Part shown: positions 32,886 to 40,393 of the stretch, piece by piece
Layout of the letters: each line of letters begins with the position of its first letter
Numbering within the stretch: position 1 is the first letter of the stretch
Program-made: the position numbers and the translations under genes
Notes under the pieces: generated by a model
Told to the model about the DNA's origin: nothing
Seen by the model: only the letters and a program-made list of their open reading frames with translations
The model's database searches: none
From: Pseudomonadota bacterium
GTDB lineage: Bacteria > Pseudomonadota > Alphaproteobacteria > Rickettsiales > UBA3002
Length of the DNA: 55,691 nucleotides
Direction: 5' to 3'
Assembly (NCBI GenBank): GCA_963205305.1
Contig: CAUJIC010000002.1
Location: forward strand, 1 to 55,691

Positions 32886-33800
32886 TTAAGCGTCCACTTC
32901 CTTTTCCATGACACGCCACCCCATCAGCACCGTTAGCTCGTGGTTGAACTCGGCGCCGTAGATGAAAATCACGTTCATGACGTAGAAGAAAATCAGCGTG
33001 CCGATGAACCCCGACAGCGAGCCGTAGATCAGCGATACATTGCTGAGGTGATTGAGGTAGAAACTCACCAGCGCAGCCGCACTCACCCACAGTACCACCA
33101 CCAGCGTGGCGCCTGGTGCGACAGCAAAAAAGCTTTGTTTGATGCTGGGCAGCACGTAATAAAAGGTGGCAATGACCCCAAATAGCATGCTGATGGCGAA
33201 ATATTTAAAGAAGGTGGTGAGGAAGTGGCTATCCTCCGAGGTGATGGCGATGCCTGTATATTGCGTTAAATAATTCATCCCAATGGGCGCCAACACAGCC
33301 ACCAGCATCACCGCGAGCAAGCTGAAGGTGAGGATGAATACCTGACCAATCGACATCAGCCGCCGCCACAGATAGGGGCGTGGCCTGCTGACACAATACG
33401 CGCGATTGAGCACACCACGCAATGCCTCGACCGCCGAGGAAGATGTCCAGATGGCGCCAAGGATAGAGAGGGTAAGCAATTTTTGCGGTGGGCCCGAGGT
33501 GATCTCCTCAATACGTGGCAGCAAGGTGGCCACGGCATCATGTGGCAGGCTGCTTAACACCATATCGATAAATTGCCGCCCCACTTCGCCCTGCCCCACA
33601 AGCCCCGCTGCAGAAATCATCAGCACCAAATAGGGAAAGAGTGCTAGCAGCGACAAAAATGTAAGGTAGCCAGCCACTTCCAAGCCGTGGTTCTCCACAA
33701 GGTTATCGCCCGCGCGGTAGAGCAGTTTGATGGATTTGGTAAGTTTATGAAACATGCGGTTAAAGCTAGTAGTGGATGCACGATATATCAAGTCTTGCAT
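32886..33800 (-). CDS. YihY/UPF0761 (BrkB-type) inner-membrane protein
   Basis: A 304-aa polytopic protein of the YihY family, once misnamed RNase BN. About six membrane helices are seen, with conserved segments AGYLTFLSLLALFPYLV, IWTSSSAVEALRGVLNRAY and the later FYYVLPSIKQSF and PGATLVVVLW. Some members have been tied to envelope lipid transport; no enzymatic role is established. Two starts are possible: ATG at 33800 (used) or ATG at 33755 (MFHKLTKSIKL), which fits the family better at the N-terminus. Neither has a good ribosome-binding site. It converges with the prepilin peptidase gene and diverges from aceB. Confidence 0.88.
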   Translation of the reverse strand: MQDLIYRASTTSFNRMFHKLTKSIKLLYRAGDNLVENHGLEVAGYLTFLSLLALFPYLVLMISAAGLVGQGEVGRQFIDMVLSSLPHDAVATLLPRIEEITSGPPQKLLTLSILGAIWTSSSAVEALRGVLNRAYCVSRPRPYLWRRLMSIGQVFILTFSLLAVMLVAVLAPIGMNYLTQYTGIAITSEDSHFLTTFFKYFAISMLFGVIATFYYVLPSIKQSFFAVAPGATLVVVLWVSAAALVSFYLNHLSNVSLIYGSLSGFIGTLIFFYVMNVIFIYGAEFNHELTVLMGWRVMEKEVDA

Positions 33801-33850
33801 TGTTGCGGGTTCGGGTTAGGCTTTGCGGAGTATTTTTGAAGGAGAACGCC

Positions 33851-35455
33851 ATGACCAGCACCGCCGCTAAAACCAGCAACCTTGTGCAACTCCATGCCCC
33901 CATCCCCAAGGGCTGTGAGTTTTTAGTCACGCCCGATGCATTGGCATTTGTGTGCGCGCTCGCAGAGCAATTTGGTGCGCGCCGCGAGAAGTTGCTCGCC
34001 AAACGTGTGGCGCGTCAGAAGGAATTTGACGCGGGCGCGAAGCCAGATTTTAACCCCGCCACCAAAGCCATCCGCGAGGGTGATTGGAAGGTGGCCGAAG
34101 TGCCTGCCGATCTGCTCGACCGTCGTGTGGAGATTACAGGCCCTGCCGAACCCAAAATGATCATCAACGCGCTCAATAGCGGCGCGAAAGTGTTCATGGC
34201 CGACCTTGAGGATTCGCTCTCGCCGACATGGGAGCGCGTGATTGAGGGGCAAAAGGCACTTTATGAAGCGGTGCGCGGCACGCTCAGTTTCACCAGCCCC
34301 GAGGGAAAAAAATATACATTAAACTCGCAGGGTTTAGCGGTGCTGATTGTGCGGCCGCGTGGCTGGCATTTGCCCGAGCGTAACGTGACCTTGAACGGCA
34401 AGCCCATCAGCGGTGCGCTGCTCGATTTTGGGTTATATTTTTTCCACAATGCGGCGGAGCGCATCAAGCGCGGCACGGGGCCTTATTTCTACATCCCCAA
34501 GCAAGAAAACGCCGAGGAAGCACAGCTCTGGGCAGATGTGTTTGCATTTGCTGAAGAATATTGCGGCATTAAACATGGCAGCATTAAAGCGACCGTGCTG
34601 ATTGAGGTGATTACGGCGACGTTTGAAATGCATGAGATTTTGCACGCGCTGAAGGATTATGCGGTGGGGCTCAATTGCGGAAGGTGGGATTATATTTTCT
34701 CGACCATCAAAAAATTCCATGCGCGGCCAGAATGTGTAATGCCTGACCGCACGCAAATTACGATGAATGTACCGTTCTTGAAGGCGTATTACGAGCTGCT
34801 CATCCAGACCTGCCACAAGCGTGGTGCATTTGCTATGGGCGGGATGTCGGCATTTATTCCCGTGAAAGGCGATGAAGCGGCGAACGAAAAAGCCTTTGCT
34901 GCAGTGCGGGCGGATAAGGAACGCGAAGCGGGCGCAGGGCATGACGGCACATGGGTTGCGCACCCAGGCTTGATACCTGTGGCGATGGAAGTGTTTGACC
35001 GCTTAATGCCTGAGAAAAACCAGCGCAGCAAATTACGCGAAGATGTGAAGGTGAGCGCGGCGGATCTGGTGGCTGTGCCGACGGGAACCATCACCGAGGC
35101 AGGCGTGCGCAACAGTATTTCGGTTGCCATTCAATACACCGCGCAATGGTTGAATGGTAATGGCTGTGTGCCACTGTTCAACCTGATGGAAGATGCGGCG
35201 ACAGCCGAAATTTCGCGCAGCCAGTTGTGGCAGTGGGTACACCATGGCGCGAGTACGGTGGAGGGGCACCCCATCATCGAGGAATTAGTGGCCAGCTGGG
35301 CCGACCAAGAGATGGACAAACTGCGTGAGCAGATAGGTGAGAAAGCTTTTGCTGCAGCACCGTATGACCGCGCGAAGCAGCTAGTGCTGAAGCTGACATT
35401 CGACAATAACTATGTGGAATTCCTAACCCTGCCGGCATATGAGGCGCTGGCCTAA
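33851..35455 (+). CDS. aceB: Malate synthase A
   Basis: Condenses glyoxylate and acetyl-CoA to malate, the second enzyme of the glyoxylate bypass. From the ATG at 33851, with GGAG 7 nt upstream, it has 534 aa, the length of the A isoform. Conserved segments are TGPAEPKMIINALNSGAK, VFMADLEDSLSPTW (114-127), VLIVRPRGWHLPERN, GLNCGRWDYIFS and GGMSAFIPVK. Isocitrate lyase is not in the window, so the bypass is inferred to be completed elsewhere. Its stop overlaps the start of the O-methyltransferase gene by one base, which makes translational coupling likely. Confidence 0.96.
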   Translation: MTSTAAKTSNLVQLHAPIPKGCEFLVTPDALAFVCALAEQFGARREKLLAKRVARQKEFDAGAKPDFNPATKAIREGDWKVAEVPADLLDRRVEITGPAEPKMIINALNSGAKVFMADLEDSLSPTWERVIEGQKALYEAVRGTLSFTSPEGKKYTLNSQGLAVLIVRPRGWHLPERNVTLNGKPISGALLDFGLYFFHNAAERIKRGTGPYFYIPKQENAEEAQLWADVFAFAEEYCGIKHGSIKATVLIEVITATFEMHEILHALKDYAVGLNCGRWDYIFSTIKKFHARPECVMPDRTQITMNVPFLKAYYELLIQTCHKRGAFAMGGMSAFIPVKGDEAANEKAFAAVRADKEREAGAGHDGTWVAHPGLIPVAMEVFDRLMPEKNQRSKLREDVKVSAADLVAVPTGTITEAGVRNSISVAIQYTAQWLNGNGCVPLFNLMEDAATAEISRSQLWQWVHHGASTVEGHPIIEELVASWADQEMDKLREQIGEKAFAAAPYDRAKQLVLKLTFDNNYVEFLTLPAYEALA

Positions 35456-36105
35456 TGCAAACGCGTAGTGGCGGTCTTACGCTCGATTATATCGCCCGCA
35501 CTTTTGTGCGCGAGCCTGAGTATATTGCAGCAAGCCGTGAGGAAGGTGAACGCCGCCGCGCTGGCATGCAAATCTCGCCCTATGAGGGGCATTTGCTGCA
35601 GTGGATCATCCGCATTTCGGGTGCAACAAATATCCTCGAAATTGGCACATTCATGGGCACTTCCGCGCTATGGATGGCAGGTGGTTTACCCGAACATGGA
35701 ACCATCACCAGCCTCGAATTTGTTGCAGACCATGCTGCACTCGCCAAAACCCATGTTGCAGCATCGCCCTACGCATCGCGCATCGAAATTGTGGCAGGTG
35801 ATGCCCATGCATGGATTGCACAAACAGCCACAACACCGCAGTGGGACTTGGTGTTCGTCGATGCCGAAAAAATAGGCTACGCGAATTATTTGGAGGCGGT
35901 GCTGCCGCGCATGAATAAGCGCGGGTGGGTTATCGGCGATAATAGCTTGCTGTTTGGCGCGCTCAGTGGCGAGCAGCCTGAGGCTGCATCAAAAATGGCG
36001 ATAGATTCGATGAGGCGATTCAATGAAACGCTCGCCGACAGCACGCGGTTTGAAAGTGTGTTGCTGCCCACGCCCGAGGGGCTGACGGTGGCTAGGCTGC
36101 GCTAG
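35455..36105 (+). CDS. Class I SAM-dependent O-methyltransferase
   Basis: A 216-aa methyltransferase of the O-methyltransferase family 3 (CCoAOMT-like). The SAM-binding glycine motif is ILEIGTFMGTSALWMA (about 59-74). An acidic residue after strand 2 (SLEFVADH), the GDAHAW segment and DLVFVDAEKIGYANY with metal- and substrate-binding acidic residues follow. These enzymes methylate catechol-like or other hydroxyl groups; the substrate is unknown. It overlaps the aceB stop by one base (TAATG), and its last 14 nt overlap the convergent holC. Confidence 0.88.
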   Translation: MQTRSGGLTLDYIARTFVREPEYIAASREEGERRRAGMQISPYEGHLLQWIIRISGATNILEIGTFMGTSALWMAGGLPEHGTITSLEFVADHAALAKTHVAASPYASRIEIVAGDAHAWIAQTATTPQWDLVFVDAEKIGYANYLEAVLPRMNKRGWVIGDNSLLFGALSGEQPEAASKMAIDSMRRFNETLADSTRFESVLLPTPEGLTVARLR

Positions 36106-36565
36106 CCTCACTGGTCATTTCCACCTTCCAGCCGCCGCTGGGTTGCTGCTTCACATATTGCAAGGCAATGCCTTGCGCTTTGTAGGCTGCCCAACGTTTG
36201 CGCGCAGCGGCTACTTCATCTTCGTTGCTGCCATCGAACACATCGAGCACCTTGGCGTAGCTGGTGAGTGAAGCGGGCGATGAGCCATCGAGGATGCACA
36301 AAATATCCGCACCATTGGGGTTTTCGTCAACAAGGGTGAGATAAATAGGCTGCTCTTTTTCATGCTTGTCACGCTGTGACCCATGGGGCAGAAAACTGGC
36401 GGGGTCGGTGCTCCACAGCGCATCACTCATGGTTTTGAGTTGTGATTCGGAGCTTGATAAAATGATAATCCGATTGCCCGCGCCGAGCGCCTTTTCCATG
36501 AGTTTTGGCACCGCGCGCTCACGCGAGGTGGAAAGCAAATGATAGAAGGAAATGGTGGTTGGCAT
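36092..36565 (-). CDS. holC: DNA polymerase III chi subunit
   Basis: A 157-aa HolC protein, which links the clamp loader (through psi) to SSB during lagging-strand synthesis. The start TISFYHLLSTSRERAVPKL, the segment GNRIIILSSSESQLKTM, the WSTDPASFLPHG loop and QPIYLTLVDENPNGADIL are characteristic. It shares a base with the upstream pepA stop, an order (pepA-holC) widely conserved in proteobacteria, and converges with the O-methyltransferase gene with a 14-nt overlap. Confidence 0.92.
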   Translation of the reverse strand: MPTTISFYHLLSTSRERAVPKLMEKALGAGNRIIILSSSESQLKTMSDALWSTDPASFLPHGSQRDKHEKEQPIYLTLVDENPNGADILCILDGSSPASLTSYAKVLDVFDGSNEDEVAAARKRWAAYKAQGIALQYVKQQPSGGWKVEMTSEASAA

Positions 36566-38064
36566 TAGCCCTCGTAATTCTCACTCACCCAATCGTTCAA
36601 CAGCCGCACACCCCAGCCGACCGCGCCTTTGGGCGCAACAGGGAAACGCACTTTGTTCTGCCATGCCACGCCCGCGATATCGAGGTGCACCCAGGGCACA
36701 TTGTTCACGAAACGCTGGAGGAATTGTGCCGCGGTGGTGGAACCTGCCTCGCGCCCTTCGCCCACGTTTTGCATATCGGCAATGTCGCAGTTGATCATCT
36801 TGTCGTATTCATCGCCCAGCGGCATGCGCCACACGGGCTCGCCCACGCGCTTGGCGGAGGCGGCAATTTGCTCGGCCAGTTTGTCGTTGTTGCTAAACAG
36901 CCCCGCACGCCACGAGCCAAGGCACACAATAATCGCGCCCGTGAGGGTAGCAAGGTCGACGATGCATTGCGGCTTGAAGCGGCTTTGCGTGTACCACAAC
37001 GCATCGGCCAGCACCAAACGCCCTTCGGCATCGGTATTGATGACCTCGATGGTTTGGCCGGACATGGATTTCACCACATCGCCAGGGCGCTGGGCGTTGC
37101 CATCGGGCATGTTCTCGACCAAGCCAACTACACCCACGGCGTTCACTTTTGCCTTGCGGGCAGCGAGTGCCATGATGGTGCCGATGGTCGTGGCGGAGCC
37201 GCCCATATCCCATTTCATTTCTTCCATACCGCCTGAGGGCTTGATGCTGATGCCGCCTGTATCGAACGTCACGCCTTTGCCGACGATGGCGATAGGTTTC
37301 GCGCCTTTTTTACCGCCGTTATATTGCATGATGACGAGCTGCGATTCACGCACCGAGCCTTGGCCCACGCCAAGCAGCGCGCCCATGCCGAGTTTTTTCA
37401 TCGCTGCTTCGCCCAGCACTTCCACCTTCACGCCGAGTTTGACGAGCTTTTTGCACTCGGCAGCCAGCGTTTCGGGGTAAATAACGTTCGCAGGTTCGCT
37501 GACGATATCGCGCGTGAAGGATACCGCATCGGCGATGGCAGCGAGCGGTGCGTAGGCTTTTTTCGCTTTATCGAGTGCAGAAGCAATTACGCTCACGGTT
37601 TTGAGTTTTGGTTTATCCTCGGGCTTGGTTTTGGTCTTGTATTTGTCGAACGCATAGGCGCGCAGTTTTGCACCTGAGGCCAGCCGCGCAGCGGCCACGG
37701 CAGTATCCACCTTCACGCCTTTGGGCAGGGCTGATGCAATGTCGAGATGCGCCACTTTGGCGGCAAGCGCGGCAGCGACGGCGGTGGCGCCTGCTTCCTC
37801 GAGCGTGAGGGCGTTGACATCCGCTGCTTTGCCGAGGCCAATGATGATGAGGTGGCTTGGGGATTTGTTGGGGTTCAACAGGGTGAGTGTTGCGTTCTTG
37901 CCGCCTTTGAACTCAGCCGCTGCAATGGCTTGAGCCACATAGGCGCCAGCATTGCCGAGCGATTCCTTGGCGTGAACGGCCGATGCATCGTCGCCGACGA
38001 ACACGGCGATTGCGGCGGATTTGCTGGCGGAAGCAGGCTTGGCGTTAAAGCTGATGGTGATCAT
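36565..38064 (-). CDS. pepA: Leucyl aminopeptidase (M17 family)
   Basis: A cytosolic two-metal aminopeptidase of 499 aa that removes N-terminal residues from peptides; in some bacteria it also binds DNA. The metal and catalytic segments are VGKGVTFDTGGISIKP (metal-binding Lys and Asp), the DMGGSATTIG stretch and the M17 signature NTDAEGRLVLADAL. The N-terminal third is the more variable regulatory domain. GAGGG lies 5 nt before the ATG. It heads the pepA-holC pair and is divergent from the lpt operon, with facing promoters in the 88-nt gap. Confidence 0.96.
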   Translation of the reverse strand: MITISFNAKPASASKSAAIAVFVGDDASAVHAKESLGNAGAYVAQAIAAAEFKGGKNATLTLLNPNKSPSHLIIIGLGKAADVNALTLEEAGATAVAAALAAKVAHLDIASALPKGVKVDTAVAAARLASGAKLRAYAFDKYKTKTKPEDKPKLKTVSVIASALDKAKKAYAPLAAIADAVSFTRDIVSEPANVIYPETLAAECKKLVKLGVKVEVLGEAAMKKLGMGALLGVGQGSVRESQLVIMQYNGGKKGAKPIAIVGKGVTFDTGGISIKPSGGMEEMKWDMGGSATTIGTIMALAARKAKVNAVGVVGLVENMPDGNAQRPGDVVKSMSGQTIEVINTDAEGRLVLADALWYTQSRFKPQCIVDLATLTGAIIVCLGSWRAGLFSNNDKLAEQIAASAKRVGEPVWRMPLGDEYDKMINCDIADMQNVGEGREAGSTTAAQFLQRFVNNVPWVHLDIAGVAWQNKVRFPVAPKGAVGWGVRLLNDWVSENYEG

Positions 38065-38105
38065 GGGGACCCTCGAAAATGGATGAAAAATGCTGTGTTG
38101 AACCA

Positions 38106-38133
38106 GCTATAGCAAAGTTGCGCCGCGTTGCAA
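38106..38133 (-). promoter_or_regulatory. Promoter of pepA-holC (overlaps that of lptF)
   Basis: On the minus strand TTGCAA (38133-38128) and TATAGC (38111-38106) are 16 nt apart, leaving about a 35-nt leader before the pepA ATG. The -35 lies inside the spacer of the divergent lptF promoter, so the two probably compete. Confidence 0.5.
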
Positions 38134-38146
38134 GGCAGCCTATAAG
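38118..38146 (+). promoter_or_regulatory. Promoter of the lptF operon, placed almost at the start codon
   Basis: TTGCGC (38118-38123) and TATAAG (38141-38146) are exactly 17 nt apart. Transcription would begin near 38153, which is the A of the lptF ATG, so the mRNA may be leaderless; no Shine-Dalgarno is seen before this ATG. Confidence 0.5.
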
Positions 38147-38152
38147 ATTTCT

Positions 38153-39268
38153 ATGCGTCAATATGAGCGGTATTTGTTTATGCACTTGCTGTGGCCGACG
38201 GTGATCATCACCGCGAGCCTGACATCGCTAGTGTGGTTGACGCAAATCCTCAAATTTTTGGACTTCATGGTCAGCCGTGGCTTGACCTTCGCGGACTTTT
38301 TGACCCTGACGGGCTTGATGCTGCCCTCGCTGCTGTTTGTGCTGGTGCCCATCTCGGTCAGCATTGCGGTGATTTATGCCTATAACCGCTTGATGGTGGA
38401 AAGCGAGCTGATTGTGCTCAATGCTGTGGGTGTTAGTAAATGGCAATTGGCCAAACCCGCACTGCTGATGGGTTTGGTGTGCAGCGTGGTGTGCTATGTG
38501 CTGTCGCTTTACGTACTGCCCATGGCAAACGGTAAATTTCAAGATATCCGTACGGTGTTTCGCGATAAATACGCCTCCGTGCTACTGGAGGAAGGCGTGT
38601 TCAATACGCCAATGGAGGGGATGACCGTGTTCGTGCGCGCGCGCGATGAGGCGAATAATCTCGGTGGTATTTTGCTGCACGATAGTCGCAACCCTAAGGC
38701 TGTGGTCACCATGCTTGCCGATACGGGGCGCATGGAACAAACTGCAGCAGGACCAAGGTTTTACCTAAATAACGGCATGCGCCAACAATGGCGTGACGGC
38801 AAAGTGAATTGGCTGGCCTTCGATGAATATGCGATGGATATCGCGTTTTATGGCCACGATATTTCGCGCACTCGCGGTGCCGATGAACTCAATGTTGGCG
38901 AGTTGTTTCATGCCGAAGGGTTGAGTGAGAAGCAAATGGCCGCCTATCGCGCGGAGGGCCATCATCGGTTGGTGTGGCCGCTGTTGGCGGTTAGCTTGCC
39001 TGCATTCGCGCTGGCCATGTTATTTTCGAGCGAGTTTAACCGTCGTGGGCAAGTGCGGCGATTGTTGTTCGCATCCATCGGTATGGTGCTGATTGTGGTG
39101 ATGTATTTTGCCACGCGCAGCGTGAGTTTAAAGCATGCATGGATGGCCGCTGGCATGTATGCGTTGGTGCTGGGCGTATTGGCCGCGAGTAGTTATTTGC
39201 TTATCAGCGCACGAGTGGTGCGGCGGCGAACGAATGTGGGGCAACCCACCATGGTGGGGGCGTTATGA
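38153..39268 (+). CDS. lptF: LPS export ABC transporter permease LptF
   Basis: One of two inner-membrane permeases of the LptB2FG transporter that extracts LPS and drives it along the Lpt bridge. The 371-aa protein has the YjgP/YjgQ plan: three helices (about 10-120), a periplasmic beta-jellyroll domain (about 130-265) and three more helices. The start QYERYLFMHLLWPTVIIT and ESELIVLNAVGVSKWQL (coupling helix) are conserved. It heads lptF-lptG-lptD-surA-rsmA. LptB, LptC and LptA are not in the window. The stop overlaps the lptG start by 4 nt (ATGA). Confidence 0.95.
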   Translation: MRQYERYLFMHLLWPTVIITASLTSLVWLTQILKFLDFMVSRGLTFADFLTLTGLMLPSLLFVLVPISVSIAVIYAYNRLMVESELIVLNAVGVSKWQLAKPALLMGLVCSVVCYVLSLYVLPMANGKFQDIRTVFRDKYASVLLEEGVFNTPMEGMTVFVRARDEANNLGGILLHDSRNPKAVVTMLADTGRMEQTAAGPRFYLNNGMRQQWRDGKVNWLAFDEYAMDIAFYGHDISRTRGADELNVGELFHAEGLSEKQMAAYRAEGHHRLVWPLLAVSLPAFALAMLFSSEFNRRGQVRRLLFASIGMVLIVVMYFATRSVSLKHAWMAAGMYALVLGVLAASSYLLISARVVRRRTNVGQPTMVGAL

Positions 39269-40392
39269 TGCGCTTACCTCTCACGCTATCGCTGTACTTG
39301 GGACGCCATTTCCTGCTCGCCATTTTAGCAACAATCGGCGTAGTGCTGGCTATTGTGGGGGTGATAGAATTGCTCGAACTGGTGCGCCGTGTGGCCGATG
39401 CGCCGCGAAGCGTGCCATTTGGTATACTGCTTCAAATGACGTTGCTGAAGCTGCCGACAACAGCAGAGAAAATTTATCCTTTTACCGTGATGATTGGCAG
39501 CATGGTTGCGCTGACGCGCCTGACGCGAAGTAGCGAGTTGGTGGTGACGCGTGCGGCGGGCGTTTCGGTGTGGCAATTTTTGTTGCCTGGGGTTGTGGTG
39601 GTGATGCTGCTCGGTGCAATTTTTGTGACACTCATGAATCCGATTGCAGCCAGCACGATTAGTCGTTTTGATCGGATGGAAGCAAAGTATGTGAATAACC
39701 AACCCAGCACGTTATCGCTGTTGCCTTCGGGTTTATGGCTCAGGCAGGTTGATAGTGAAGGCATACCATTTGGACAGACATCGGCGAACGAGTATATTCT
39801 GCACGCATTGCGGATGAACCCTGCGACCTTTGCGCTAGAGCATGTGACCATTCAGATGTTCGATGACGCACAACGTTTTATTGGGCGGGTGGATGCGCCT
39901 AGCGCCCAACTGATGAAGGGCGAATGGGTGGTGCAGGATGCCGTATTGAGCGCACCAGAAATGTTGCCAGTGGAGCAGACGCGGTATTTGATGCCAACGC
40001 AACTAACGCTTGCCCAAATTCAGGATAGTTTTTCTTCGCCGGAGACATTTTCGTTTTGGCAATTACCCGGATTCATTGCCGTACTTGAAGCATCGGGCTT
40101 CTCGGCCATGCAACATAAACTGCATTTTCACAGCCTGATGTCGTTGCCCGTGTTACTGGCGGGTATGCTGCTGCTTGCCGCAGTATTTTCGATGCGCCCG
40201 CCGCGCCGTGGTCGCACAGGGATGATGCTGGTGATTGGCCTAGCCTCGGGGTTTGTGCTCTATTTCATGACCAACTTGATTTATACTTTAGGTGCAACCG
40301 GTGACTTGCCGATTGTGCTCGCCGCATGGGCGCCAAGCCTGATTGTGGTGATGATTGCGGGCGCGGCTTTACTCCACTTGGAGGATGGCTAG
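39265..40392 (+). CDS. lptG: LPS export ABC transporter permease LptG
   Basis: The second permease of LptB2FG, 375 aa, with the same six-helix plan and a central periplasmic domain. Markers are LSLYLGRHFLLAILATIGVV at the start, KLPTTAEKIYPFTVMIGSMV, the coupling-helix segment SSELVVTRAAGVSVWQFLLPG and the basic cytoplasmic loop MRPPRRGRTGMMLVIGLASG near the end. It begins with two adjacent ATGs inside the lptF stop. lptD follows 2 nt after its stop, so the whole LPS path from inner-membrane extraction to outer-membrane insertion is encoded in order. Confidence 0.95.
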   Translation: MMRLPLTLSLYLGRHFLLAILATIGVVLAIVGVIELLELVRRVADAPRSVPFGILLQMTLLKLPTTAEKIYPFTVMIGSMVALTRLTRSSELVVTRAAGVSVWQFLLPGVVVVMLLGAIFVTLMNPIAASTISRFDRMEAKYVNNQPSTLSLLPSGLWLRQVDSEGIPFGQTSANEYILHALRMNPATFALEHVTIQMFDDAQRFIGRVDAPSAQLMKGEWVVQDAVLSAPEMLPVEQTRYLMPTQLTLAQIQDSFSSPETFSFWQLPGFIAVLEASGFSAMQHKLHFHSLMSLPVLLAGMLLLAAVFSMRPPRRGRTGMMLVIGLASGFVLYFMTNLIYTLGATGDLPIVLAAWAPSLIVVMIAGAALLHLEDG

Positions 40393-40393
40393 T

